Shown here: in pieces, positions 49,295 to 59,294 of the stretch
How the letters are laid out: every line of letters begins with the position of its first letter
Numbering within the stretch: position 1 is the stretch's first letter
Source of the DNA: Pythium myriotylum
Taxonomy: Eukaryota; Oomycota; Peronosporomycetes; Pythiales; Pythiaceae
Length of the DNA stretch: 64,000 nucleotides
Assembly (NCBI GenBank): GCA_023091665.1
Contig: JALJCQ010000003.1
Coordinates: forward strand, 124,001-188,000
Direction: 5' to 3'
The notes under the pieces: generated by a model
What the model was told of the DNA's origin: nothing
The model's database searches: none
The model's input: the letters and a program-made list of their open reading frames with translations, nothing else
Made by a program: the position numbers and the translations under genes

Positions 49295-52200
49295 ATGCTC
49301 TTCAAAGTGCTGCGCGCCGAGAACCTGCCGGCCTCGGACATTGGCGGCTCGAGCGATCCGTTCGTGAGGATCTTTTACGAAGGCCGCGAGGTGGGCGTGA
49401 CGCCACGCGTCAAGCGCAATCTGAACCCGCGATGGGACTATGAGGTATCTATCCCGCTCGTCCATGCCGGATGGATGTACGTCACGCTGGAAGTATGGGA
49501 CCGCGATGAGCTCTCGACGAACGATCTCTTGGGCGCCATGCGCGTGCCGTTCCCGGATTGGCGCCCGCACGTCGCCGAGTACCAACGCCGCCTCAAGGAA
49601 CAGGAAGCCAAGAAAAGCGACGCGCCGATGCCACCGACCAAGTCGGGACTCCACAGGACTTTGCACTCAGCCAGCCACCTGGCTGTTGAGGCGACGCTGG
49701 ATAGCATGAAGTCCCCGGCGAACTCGAGAAAAGCGAATACACCATCAAGAAGAGCCGGAAACGAAATGCACCGAAGAAGTCGATCGCTCAACTCGTTTGC
49801 CGCAATCACTCGTGGCATCGACGATACGAATGTTTTCACGGGCCGTGCGTCGTCAGTGACGTCAGTCAATCCGTCCACGCCGACTGGTAGCTCCTCCAGC
49901 TCGTCCCCGAGCACGAATGTCATGGATGTGATGAAGCCGGTGCTCATTTGGTCCTTGCTGGTGAAAGGATCTGCCCCAAAGGGCCGCGTGCTATGTGCTG
50001 TTCAATTTGAAGAGCGTGACCTCAAATATTTCATCAACCTGCCTTACGGAACGAACATCCACGACATCTTTCTACCCCAGAACCCTCGCTTTAAGCATGT
50101 GTACCACCATCTTCCGCGCAGTTGGCATCCAGATCTGAACGTCAGGCAACAAGAGCTCGCTGCGATGCACGCTGGGACCCCGAAGGACTGCTTATTCCCG
50201 TGGAACGAAAAGCTATTGCACATGGTCGAAGAGGTCACCGTCACCTTTCACGTGAACGAATCGAACCAAGGTGTTCTTGCAACATTGGTGCTCACCAACT
50301 TTCGACTTTGGGTGGTCCCATACCGCAAAGTGAAAGGTCTTGTTCACGAAGATGTCCACACGATTCCCATCGGTAAGATTCTGAAAGCGTCTATATCACA
50401 GCAGAAACGAGGTAGCAACGCGAACACGGTGACTATACTGGAACTCGAGAACATGGATGCCGGCCATTACCACGTGACATTATCGCCCATCTCGCGTCTT
50501 CGCGATTCGGTTCGAGATTACTCCAAGGATGCAGAAGCCAAACGGATCAAGCAGCTACACAACATTATTGCTGAGATCGAGTGGTTGAAGATCGAGAACA
50601 CGTTTTGCGCACCATATGACCTCAACCATCTTATTCTTGACGTGAAAGACGATAAAAGTCCTGAAGATATTGCCAGATTCTACGAGCCAATGGATCCGAA
50701 CAGCCTTGCGCCACTTTCGAAGACTGCTGTGTCTGTGAAAGGCCCTCCCCCTCTAGCAAGAGCAGCAACGACTCAATGCAACCCTAGCGATCACACAAAT
50801 GTTGTGAACGGATTCATTGTGTCAAGCACAACGTCGAACACGCCACACGTGGCTGGCTTGGATCGGCCTCCGACGCTACAGCATCATGCATCTGAGACCA
50901 TGGATTTGAGCTTACGAGACTCAACAAAATCAGCTCCTTTGGCTGGTGGACAGCACATGACTACGCGTCGTCGGATTCGTTACGATGCTGAAAGTGAGTT
51001 TCGAAGGCAAGGCGCAACCGACCATCCTAAATGGCGAATCAGCACGGCGAACTTGAAGTATGAATTATGTCCCTCATATCCTGCGGTCATGATGGTCCCT
51101 GCTGGGCTGTCCGATGAAGTTATTCGCGAAGCAGCGCGCTTCCGTAGCAAGAATCGATTCCCAGTACTTACTTGGATTCATCCGCGCACAGGAGCTCCGT
51201 TGTGTCGTAGCAGCCAGCCGAATACCGGTGTTTTGCGAAGTAAGGATGCAAGCGATCGAGATCTGATATGGGCAATCAGAGATTCTGCGGTCACAGCAGA
51301 GGCAGCATGGCGTTCAAATCAAGCTGTACCGAAGAAGAGCAGCCTTCTGCATATAGTCGACGCCCGTCCAGAAATCAATGCAAAGAGCAATGCGCTAGCT
51401 GGTAAAGGCCACGAGTCCATCAAACAGTACGACCGCGACGGAGCCCCAACAGCTTCAATCACGTTCATGGGTATCGACAACATCCATGCTGTGCGAAATG
51501 CTTTTGACGGCCTTACTCAAGCGCTATACGAAGTTGAGGACTCGAACTTCTTTGGTGCCGTCCAAAAAAGTCATTGGCTCGAGTACGTTTGTGGTATTCT
51601 TCAAGGAGCATCTGAAGTAGCCACACATTTAGAGCGAGGTGACGCTGTCTTGGTGCATTGCAGTGACGGCTGGGACCGCACAGCGCAGCTAGCATCTCTC
51701 GCACAGCTTATGTTGGACCCCTACTTTCGTACACTCGAAGGATTCGCGATGCTCGTGGAGAAAGACTGGTGCTCATTTGGTCATATGTTTAAGAAGCGTT
51801 GCGGTCATCCGACGTCTGATCAAACGTCTCCCATTTTCCAACAGTTTCTCGACGCCGTTTACCAGCTAATTCTCCAGTTCCCTACTCATTTCCAGTTCAA
51901 TGAGCTGTTCCTATCTTCGATAGCAGATGCCGTATATTCGTCTTGGTACGGGACCTTTCAAATGAACTCCGAGCGGGAGCGGAAGACTTTCCTTCAAAAC
52001 GTCCCTAGCGTTAGCATTTGGGATGTTATTCGTGCATCGACGGACCAGTTCTTGAATCCTCTCTTCAATGGTGGAGACGGATATGGAGAAGGCAGCGGGG
52101 GAGCAAGGATGGAACCGATGCTCCCGGTTTGTCGCGTACGAGTGATGCAGTTGTGGTGCAGTCAGTATCAAAAAGCCATCAGCCACATGCGTCTCCAACA

Positions 52201-53437
52201 ACGAGAGTACGAGATGCTTCAGGTCATTCGACAACAGGAGACCGAGTTATCGAGAGTCTTGGCAGTAATCAATGCGAACCAAAGGCTCGAGCTTCGCGCG
52301 ATTCAGCTTCGCGCCGACATCTCTAGCATGGCAAGGAGCATGAACCTTGAGTACCCCGACATGGATTCTAACCCGCGTAGAAGCGAGGGCGGGCGAAGCA
52401 GTATTAGTGGCATTAAGTCTTCGCCAGGCGATAATGCCCAAGTCGGAAAGCGAGTTACTGCACAGTCTGTCGACTTCACTGACTTAAGCAGCTTCAGTGC
52501 CAACTGCAATGGAGGAGTTCCTTCGAGAAATCACGACGAGAGTGGAACATCCTCAGGGTCTCCAGGTGCTGCAACCTCAACCCCTCAAGTTGGAACACAA
52601 GGGCGGAGGAAGTCGATTTCTCGCTCGCGCAGCAACTCAGTTCGGTTAAAGGACACGCTGATGAATATGATGGGCCACATCGCAAACGGACCGAATGACA
52701 AGCCGCCAACGCAAGTTGCTAGCGAAGTCAATACTGCGTCAACTAGCACTACCCACGGGCATGGCCACGTCACCCGATCTCAAAGTCAGGTGCACCATCA
52801 ACCAAGTCATCATGAGAAGTTAAAGAAGACTGTTCAGGGCCTCGAGTCACAGCTGGCAAAGCTAAACAATCAGGTAAATCGCAAAGAGGACGAAGCCAAA
52901 CACATGATGCGACTATTCAGGTGCTACAACTACAATTTACCAGAGAGTGCTCTCAACGAGCCAGAGAAGACGGCGTCTCCTGGTGAAAATGGCCAACGAA
53001 ACAGCCTTCGTCATCGCGCCAGCTTTGGGAATCGTAGCGGGGACCGTTTCCACTCCCCTAGTGCATTCTCTCCGTCGTCTGGATCATCACGGGGTTCACC
53101 GTCACCTTCTGGCCGTCGCAATACGCAGCCAGGCTCAAGCGACGACAGCGATCGGAACTTCACGCCGGGCAGCGCACCATTGCTCACGACCAACAAGGTC
53201 ATCACAAGTAGCTTCCGCAATCCACAGCCGCTGTGGGAGCGAGATGCCGACGCTCCTTGCTGTAAGCGATGCAAGAAGAAATTCAAGTCGTTCTACCGCA
53301 ACCGCCACCATTGTCGCTGCTGTGGATTTGTGTTCTGCGGCAAGTGCACCAGCAACCGCATGAACCTCCCGGAGTTCGGCTACTACGACGTCGTTCGAGT
53401 GTGCGCAAACTGCTACAACTCAGGCGACGACGGCTAG
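49295..53437 (+). CDS. C2-myotubularin-FYVE phosphoinositide 3-phosphatase
   Basis: 1380 residues, one exon, start ATG at 49295 (MLFKVLRAENLPASDIGGSS). Domains in order: C2 (1-110; SDPFVRIFYEG, NLNPRWDYEV, VWDRDELSTNDLLG); low-complexity link; PH-GRAM (about 215-390; VTVTFHVNESNQGVLATLVL); myotubularin phosphatase (about 560-950) with the catalytic loop VHCSDGWDRTAQL near residue 788, so Cys and Arg of CX5R are intact and the enzyme should be active; Ser-rich and coiled-coil part (KLKKTVQGLESQLAKLNNQV); FYVE finger at the end (RDADAPCCKRCKKKF, RNRHHCRCCGFVFCGKC, VVRVCANCYNSG). The family removes the 3-phosphate of PI3P and PI(3,5)P2 on endosomes. The N-terminal C2 suggests calcium or lipid control of recruitment. 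Confidence 0.96.
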   Translation: MLFKVLRAENLPASDIGGSSDPFVRIFYEGREVGVTPRVKRNLNPRWDYEVSIPLVHAGWMYVTLEVWDRDELSTNDLLGAMRVPFPDWRPHVAEYQRRLKEQEAKKSDAPMPPTKSGLHRTLHSASHLAVEATLDSMKSPANSRKANTPSRRAGNEMHRRSRSLNSFAAITRGIDDTNVFTGRASSVTSVNPSTPTGSSSSSSPSTNVMDVMKPVLIWSLLVKGSAPKGRVLCAVQFEERDLKYFINLPYGTNIHDIFLPQNPRFKHVYHHLPRSWHPDLNVRQQELAAMHAGTPKDCLFPWNEKLLHMVEEVTVTFHVNESNQGVLATLVLTNFRLWVVPYRKVKGLVHEDVHTIPIGKILKASISQQKRGSNANTVTILELENMDAGHYHVTLSPISRLRDSVRDYSKDAEAKRIKQLHNIIAEIEWLKIENTFCAPYDLNHLILDVKDDKSPEDIARFYEPMDPNSLAPLSKTAVSVKGPPPLARAATTQCNPSDHTNVVNGFIVSSTTSNTPHVAGLDRPPTLQHHASETMDLSLRDSTKSAPLAGGQHMTTRRRIRYDAESEFRRQGATDHPKWRISTANLKYELCPSYPAVMMVPAGLSDEVIREAARFRSKNRFPVLTWIHPRTGAPLCRSSQPNTGVLRSKDASDRDLIWAIRDSAVTAEAAWRSNQAVPKKSSLLHIVDARPEINAKSNALAGKGHESIKQYDRDGAPTASITFMGIDNIHAVRNAFDGLTQALYEVEDSNFFGAVQKSHWLEYVCGILQGASEVATHLERGDAVLVHCSDGWDRTAQLASLAQLMLDPYFRTLEGFAMLVEKDWCSFGHMFKKRCGHPTSDQTSPIFQQFLDAVYQLILQFPTHFQFNELFLSSIADAVYSSWYGTFQMNSERERKTFLQNVPSVSIWDVIRASTDQFLNPLFNGGDGYGEGSGGARMEPMLPVCRVRVMQLWCSQYQKAISHMRLQQREYEMLQVIRQQETELSRVLAVINANQRLELRAIQLRADISSMARSMNLEYPDMDSNPRRSEGGRSSISGIKSSPGDNAQVGKRVTAQSVDFTDLSSFSANCNGGVPSRNHDESGTSSGSPGAATSTPQVGTQGRRKSISRSRSNSVRLKDTLMNMMGHIANGPNDKPPTQVASEVNTASTSTTHGHGHVTRSQSQVHHQPSHHEKLKKTVQGLESQLAKLNNQVNRKEDEAKHMMRLFRCYNYNLPESALNEPEKTASPGENGQRNSLRHRASFGNRSGDRFHSPSAFSPSSGSSRGSPSPSGRRNTQPGSSDDSDRNFTPGSAPLLTTNKVITSSFRNPQPLWERDADAPCCKRCKKKFKSFYRNRHHCRCCGFVFCGKCTSNRMNLPEFGYYDVVRVCANCYNSGDDG

Positions 53438-53464
53438 GTAGAGTTCAGGTCCGCCTTCATAGTG

Positions 53465-54411
53465 TTAGATCGCACGTCGTTGCAGCACAAGTTCCCGATT
53501 CGCTCGATGGGAGTAGGCATTTTTGGGTGTTAACGCCGGCTTTAATGGAGCACTTTCCAGCCCTCGCCACTCGCCCATGTCTGGTTGATCTGTTCCTGGT
53601 ACTGTTGATTCAGGGCGTGGCGTGAAGACTTTGAAGCGCGAAGTTAATTTGCCCGGTGACGCCAGCGTCTCGATTCGTGGTGACAGCGAGGATAACGGAG
53701 CAATCGCAAACGCTCGATCGAAGTTATGGCGCGCCAACTGCTTTTCTTGACGAACGTTCAGCGGCGTGACGTGCTGAGTAAGAAGTGGGAAGGCGCCTGT
53801 AAACTTTCAGCATGTCAAGTGTTAGAATCAGCTGATGCGGGTTGCTGGGATCTGGAACTTACTTGTTCTGGCGAATACTCTCCAGGTCCATGACCACTAC
53901 CAACCTGGGTATCTTTCTCTGAGGACGAGAATCTTGGGGTCGGCGACTGAAGTGTAGTCGCGACGTTCCCGCGTTTCTTCAATTGTGGAGCCAGATCGTG
54001 GGTTTCGTTCGCTCGATATACGGCATCTACTGCTGGAGGGATCGTCGGGTTGACGTCGCGGTCTGTCCTAACACACAGCTTTGCCGATCAACAAAGCGGC
54101 AAATTAAAGTTTTTAACGAGCGACGCACTTGTACAGCGACAGATCTCTTCGCTGAGCTCGCGTCGCCATCGCGTTCCACTCTTCTCGGTAGAGAGATCCT
54201 GGCCTACGGTCCGCTCCTTCATCTGGTTCGCAAATTAGCCAAGGTCAGATCACGGCAGCACACTGAAGATTCCAAGGCGAATCAGACCACTGCGGCTGAA
54301 CGGTGTGGGGCGGAACGGCGCGTAGTGTTCCTGCGCTCGCAACGAGTCGTTCTCGCTTTGGTTACGCATGCGCAGCGGCAGCATCATGGGCAGCGTCGCC
54401 GACGAGTGCAT
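53465..54411 (-). CDS. STPGR/SHIPPO-type repeat protein
   Basis: Reconstructed from four minus-strand exons: about 54264-54411, 54129-54222, 53863-54067 and 53465-53773; about 251 residues. Introns are roughly 41 nt (or 68 if the donor is GTGGTC upstream), 61 and 89 nt. The frame is kept at every join. The sequence runs MHSSATLPMMLPLRMRNQSE, RRPGSLYREEWNAMATRAQR, NPTIPPAVDAVYRANETHDL, then TPRFSSSEKDTQVGSGHGPG with EYSPEQ, and a tail ending ELVLQRRAI. The TPRF...GPGEY unit is the sperm-tail PG-rich repeat of SHIPPO/ODF3-like proteins, which decorate microtubule doublets inside flagella. Only one clear repeat is seen. The first exon boundary is the least certain. It converges with the myotubularin gene, 27 nt apart. 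Confidence 0.65.
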
Positions 54412-54451
54412 GGTCACCGAGTGAAAATGACCCTGAGGCTCTGGTGCGTTT

Positions 54452-55469
54452 CTATTCTTGGTCAAAATTTACGATTCCACAGCACGGAATGGCAAAGCTT
54501 AGAGGCGCGTCGTCACGCGGCGTCGCTGTGACGCGTTCGCGAGTGTACTGCGCATAAAACGCTCGCCGATGGCCGGATGACGTGTTGCTGGATGAAAAGT
54601 GCCATGCATTCGACAGGAATAGCACGGCCGTGCCAGCCTCGACCACGAGCGGCTCATCGGCGAGTTCTTCAAGGCGCTCAACTTCAAACTCGGCAGAGGC
54701 TTTGATCTGATCAAGAGCAACGAACCGTAGCGGCCCGTTGTCTAGTGCGACGTCGTCTAGTGCACACCACGCAGAGACGTACGGCGCGATGCTGTCGCGG
54801 TGGACGCACATACCGAGCTGTTCGTCGTCGTCTCGATGCCAACGAAATTCAACATCCGTGTGCGGTGGCTTGACGACGTAGTGCTCGTTGAAGAAAAAGA
54901 GATCAGTCGTACCGAGGAGGAGTCGAGCGATCGCTGGGAGACGACGGAAGAGAAGCTTCTGCAGCGTTGGCGACGGCGACGAATCTCCACGGGCTTGCTC
55001 AGCTCGTGCGCGGAGGTAGAGATGCATGTCAGTACGAGTCGGTGCGTCGTCGGCCATCTACTCATGAACAAGCACAGGTCATGTGCAAGTCCGGCCATGG
55101 AGGATGCCGCCAATACTCACCGGACAATCGGCCATCGGGTCCAGCACACATCCCTGCAGAGGCAAATGTCAGCGCACTTTCTCTTTCACTGATCTAGATT
55201 CCACCTACGAGCTCCACGATCTTCCGTGTGGCACGCGTGGCGTCGGCATCGAGAGCTGCGAAGAGCTGGTCGCTCTCGTTGCGGAGAAACGCGAGCTCGT
55301 CCGCGGTCAAGAACGACGGCACCACGACGAATCCACGGCGGCGGAAGACATCAATCGACGCGCCGTCGATCGCTCGATCCGACGGGAGCGCTGCACGATC
55401 CAGACGACGCTTCTTGCGCGCCGGATCGCCTTCGTCGCGTCGGACATCCAGCTTCTTGGTGTCCATCAT
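54452..55469 (-). CDS. PhyH-type 2-oxoglutarate/Fe(II) dioxygenase
   Basis: Predicted 299 residues from exons 55209-55469, 55121-55153 (33 nt) and 54452-55057, introns 55 and 63 nt, all in phase 0. It starts MMDTKKLDVRRDEGDPARKK. Key parts are GFVVVPSFLTADELAFLRNE (typical PhyH opening), the iron-binding HxD in FRWHRDDDEQLGM, and WCALDDVALDNGPLRFV. The second histidine lies in FLSNAWHFSSSN and the 2-oxoglutarate-binding arginine just after, in GHRRAFYAQY. All metal and cosubstrate ligands are present, so an active hydroxylase is expected. The substrate is not evident; the family includes phytanoyl-CoA hydroxylase and many small-molecule oxygenases. No peroxisomal signal is seen (ends VNFDQE). 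It lies 40 nt upstream of the STPGR gene on the same strand. Confidence 0.88.
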
Positions 55470-56108
55470 TGATGCGAACTTAAGCTGGTGGACTGCAACC
55501 GAACCTATGAGGAGCTACACCAGTGACCATCACTCCCAATTGCAAAACAACATGGGGATGTTCAGATCCTGTCGATTTGGGGATCTCGAGCTCCAGGGCG
55601 TTTCGTGCAACGTTGACGCCGTGGCAATCCATGCAAGTTGTGGGTGAGGATCTGATTCTCTCCCATCAATGTCGCTGTCGTTGGTGACGAGATGAAGGGC
55701 ACGCGACGTCAGTGTCGTCTGTCTGGATCGCGTTCGATGGTGGCATCCACCACGTTGGGAGTCGTCTGTGCCCTGGGATTTGCAGTTACACTGTCAAAAC
55801 GGGGGGGAGAATATGGATGGGGCGGCCATTACAAGGGCTTGAAGTACGATGCGGCGGTGGCTGCGACAAAATTTCTAGATTCGGAGAGATTTAGAGCTCT
55901 TCTCTTTCATGGGCGGCCCCATGAATCGGCGGTTTCGTAGGCAGCCGCGTCGTCAGGAAGACAATGAACGCGAGGAAGCTCAGCGTCAAATACATGTAAG
56001 TTGATTCGTACGCCAGGCCAATGAGTGTGATAGGTCTATTCATAGCCGCAGCCCTCGGACCGAGTCGTTCTGAATTAAAAATGATTAGTTTCCACTCGCC
56101 AGCAGTCG
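55470..56108. other. Intergenic region with one possible small protein
   Basis: Apart from the 50-codon candidate at 55891-56043, nothing is supported. It holds the upstream regions of the PhyH-type gene (left) and of the membrane-protein gene (right). Confidence 0.4.
55891..56043 (-). CDS. Possible small single-helix membrane protein, 50 aa
   Basis: Starts MNRPITLIGLAYESTYMYLT at the ATG at 56043. One hydrophobic helix (about 17-33, YLTLSFLAFIVFLTT) is followed by a short polar tail ending HEREEL. Many third positions, especially in the second half, are G or C, as in the accepted genes here. No family recognised. It could also be chance or a 5' flank of the divergent gene. Confidence 0.35.
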   Translation of the reverse strand: MNRPITLIGLAYESTYMYLTLSFLAFIVFLTTRLPTKPPIHGAAHEREEL

Positions 56109-58194
56109 ATGACAGCACCTTCGCGCGGACGTAGCACCAAGTATGCGGTACCATCGTCGCCATCAAGCCGACACGCCGTGGTCAACGCTAGAAGTGGGAT
56201 AGCTGATCTCCAGTTTATGTATGAGATAGGAGTCCGTCGCGTACCTCCGCTCGTCCACCTACTCGATACGCCGGCATCACGCCTGCTGCAGCCTCGCTCG
56301 AACCGGCGGTTCATGAAGTTCATGCGCTGGAGCTTTAATTACTTCAGTGTCATCAACCGCATCTGCATCGTTGTGATCTTCGCGATGTGGGCAGCACCGG
56401 CCAGCGTCGCGAGGATCGTCACGCCCATCATGGCGCTCGGTTCGTTTCCTGTGCTCATTATCTCCGTCGTGCTAATGAGCGCGGAACTGCTCGAGCAGCT
56501 GGTCCGACAGCATGAGTTCTGGTTCTTCACTTTCACGAACGCGTGCAACTGGGCCATCGCATCCGTGCTCTTCAACGATGGGCGCGTCGTGGGATGCATC
56601 GCGTGTTTCTTCCTCACGCAGCTCGTGATCCTCATGGATGCCAACTTCCGCACAGTTATCACCGCCACCAAATCGTGCATATTGTGGGTGCCCGCAATCG
56701 CTATGATCATCGTCGTCTGCGCCACGCGCGTCGTCGACATTGATCCGGCGCGATTCCACCTTGTCATCCCTCCCAATAAGATCAACTTTACCCTCGCGAA
56801 CTCATTCCTGAACAACAACACAACGCTCATGATCTTTGTGATCCGCAAGACTTACCGAAGGCGATTTATCCTTTTGCCGCAGTTCCTCGAAGAACGAGTG
56901 CTGCCCTGCAGCGTACTGCGCTGCGACCTCGTGCTCCAGCGAATGCGAGCAAACGATCCCGACGGCCGCAGCCGGTACGAAGCCTACAAGTCAGTGCGAG
57001 AGGCGAGTGGGAACGACGGTGATCAAGAGTTTGAGCTCAACGTCGGATCCGTGGCCGCTCCAGCGACAAGTCGTATCGCTTCCTCGCGGAGACCCACGGA
57101 AATGCGAGTGTTCGCACCCGTCACATCCGCTCCTCGCTCGAGTCGGAGGTCGTCGGTCCAGCAACGATCCTCAATGCGCACTGAAGATCGCACGCGTGGG
57201 AGAGGCTCCGTTTCGCTTCAGTCGATGATGCATACACCGACGCAATCTCGGCTCCTTTCGTCATCACTCGGAGTGAGACCGTTCGGCTCGAATGCTTCGG
57301 TCGCCAGCTCTGCCCGCCAGCGGATGCGCGTGATCACACCGACTCTAGCGTTCTTAGACTTACGAAACACCCTGCTCCCAGCATGGACGCCTCCGAAACG
57401 GCTTCGTGTTTGGGCCTCGTGTCTTCACTTTCTCTGTGGGATCTGCGGACTGCTACTCGGTGGGTTCACCATGTACTTGCCTGCATCTCGGGACAGCGAC
57501 ACAGTAGTCGCCGTTGTCGTCCCTGCCACCTCACTTGTGTGCACGAGCGCGTTTTGCGTACCGTTCTTTGCGGGATGCCAGCGCAACATGTTACGTGCGC
57601 TCTCGCGGAACTTTGACTTCGCGTTTTCGTCGTTCCAATTCACTGCAGGAACCGTCTGTCTCGCCGACATGCTCCGCTGGGACGCTCGCTGCTTCGCGCT
57701 CATCGCTTGGGTCCAGTGGTTCCACTGGATATTAATGTGGGACGCGCTTTTGCCCGCCATGCGCGAACGATTTCGCTTCAAGAAGATGTACGGCACGCCC
57801 GTCCTTGTGGGCATCATGCTCGGGCTTCTCTGGATCGTTTACGCTCTGTTTTTCAGCTCCTACGACGCGCTACGAGACCGCACGATGGCTGAGATCGACT
57901 GGGGGGCATTCAAAATCAGCTTGCGCACGTCTACATTTCTCGTCGGACGATCCTTATGTGGAGCTTGCGGCTCGTGTGGAAAGCGATCAGGTCGGAAGAA
58001 GACGAACTGGTTCTTATCCGCGGCTCCTGGAGTACTATTCGCCTATGGAGATCTTTCCCGTAGCCTCCAACCAGCTCAGTCATGTCGTGCCCTTCGACTG
58101 GATGGGTACAGTGTCCAACTCACGTGCTCGCATTTCCGAGCAGTCGTCTAACAGTCAATCGTCGGTACGGAAAGGCTTTCGCCCACCCGCCTGA
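56109..58194 (+). CDS. Multi-pass membrane family protein with damaged C terminus
   Basis: ATG at 56109 (MTAPSRGRSTKYAVPSSPSS). The frame is uninterrupted to a stop at 58151, but homology to the 46645 protein holds only to RTSTFLVGR (about 57948). Intact landmarks: RQHEFWFFTFTNACNWAIAS, ILMDANFRTVITATKSCILW, a long Ser/Arg linker (about 265-400), ALSRNFDFAFSSFQFTAGTV, ERFRFKKMYGTPVLVGIMLG. Beyond that the expected residues occur in two other frames: MWSLRLVWKAIRSEEDELVL, then LEYYSPMEIFPVASNQ to a stop at 58194. The first shift fits loss of 10 nt between GACG repeats near 57949, the second loss of one base near 58025. Only the last helix and tail are affected, so the protein might still fold. 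Alternatively it is an early pseudogene. Confidence 0.7.
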
Positions 58195-58616
58195 GGGATT
58201 ATTTTGCACATAGGCAGGTACATACTAAATTATAGAGTTACTGAACATTGAGATTTCAATTACCACCCACGCAAGGAGTGACGTCAATACTTGTTCATAG
58301 AGGTCGATGAGATGTCGTTCAACCAACAACAATGCCCACGAGAGTTGCTCTCAGTGGGACATTCCAGGACGCAACTGCGTTCGTTTGTGTTCATCACCGA
58401 GCCAAGAGGAGGACTCGCGTCCATGACCACAATCTTTACACATCACGAAACCACACGACTGATCTTTAAGGTTTTTGTGGTGTTGATCAGATATTGCTTA
58501 GATCAGCTCGAAGCTGATGAGCTACTCCCTGAGGCACGAACTAGCACCGGTGCAAATGAGTGCAGTCTCATAGAAGAGGAGTAGAGTGCATCACTAGCGA
58601 CGCAAGCCACCGATTC
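58195..58616. other. Intergenic region, 422 nt
   Basis: It lies between convergent genes, the damaged membrane-protein gene and the two-domain secreted protein. A 97-codon frame (58291-58584) shows no features. Nothing recognised. Confidence 0.4.
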
Positions 58617-59294
58617 TTAAACGCGGCTCGAAGGAAGCTTCGTGAAGTCCCAGTTGCAAGCCCAGACGCCGTTGGTCGGGATGCAGTTAGCCGGCACAGG
58701 CGCAACGCACTTGCCCGACTGCTTGTTGTAGCTCGGGTTGGCCGGGCCGCAGGCCGCAAACGCCGTGTCACCCACCACGGGGCACTTATCGCCGGCCTTG
58801 CTGGCTGCGAGACCGCCGCAAACTGGACCCTGGATACAGAAGGCGCCGTCGCCCACGACTGTGACTTCCGTGCAGTTCTTGGCTGGCGCAGCGGTCGTCG
58901 GCGCAGGAGTCGGTCCTTGGTTCTGGCCCTGCGATGGGCTGGGGGCCGCGGTCGTAGGAGCTGGAGCCGGAGCTGGGCCAGGAGCGGGGAGCTTGGATAG
59001 GTCCCACACGCAACCCCACGCACCGCTCAGCAGTGGTTGGCAGTTTGCTGGCACCGGGGCTGTGCATTTGCCCGTGGCCTTGTTGTACGCGGGGAAGTAC
59101 GGCTGGCAAGCCTCGACAGCCGTGTCGCCCACCTGCGGGCACTTGTCACCGCCCTTGTTGTTGGGCGTGCCAGAGCAGACTGGACCGGTAATGCAGTAGG
59201 TGGCGTCGCCGACGACCGAGACCTTCTGGCAGCTTTGAGCGTCGACAGAGATCCACGCAAGAGCGGTGGTGATGGCGATGGCAGAGAACTTCAT
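58617..59294 (-). CDS. Secreted eight-cysteine-domain protein, two domains
   Basis: 225 residues from the ATG at 59294 (MKFSAIAITTALAWISVDA, a signal peptide). Domain 1 (about 21-100): SCQKVSVVGDATYCITGPVC, KGGDKCPQVGDTAVEAC, NKATGKCTAPVPANC, GAWGCVWD. A linker of about 45 residues follows, rich in Ala/Pro/Thr/Gln (APTTAAPSPSQGQ), probably O-glycosylated. Domain 2 (about 145-222): NCTEVTVVGDGAFCIQGPVC, KAGDKCPVVGD, NKQSGKCVAPVPANC, VWACNWD. Each domain has eight cysteines with spacing C-x11-C-x5-C-x11-C-x10-C-x13-C-x7-C-x8/9-C, so probably four disulfides. I do not recognise a named family. The modular build with mucin-like linker suggests an extracellular or wall-bound protein. An upstream in-frame non-ATG extension was ignored. 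Confidence 0.85.
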   Translation of the reverse strand: MKFSAIAITTALAWISVDAQSCQKVSVVGDATYCITGPVCSGTPNNKGGDKCPQVGDTAVEACQPYFPAYNKATGKCTAPVPANCQPLLSGAWGCVWDLSKLPAPGPAPAPAPTTAAPSPSQGQNQGPTPAPTTAAPAKNCTEVTVVGDGAFCIQGPVCGGLAASKAGDKCPVVGDTAFAACGPANPSYNKQSGKCVAPVPANCIPTNGVWACNWDFTKLPSSRV

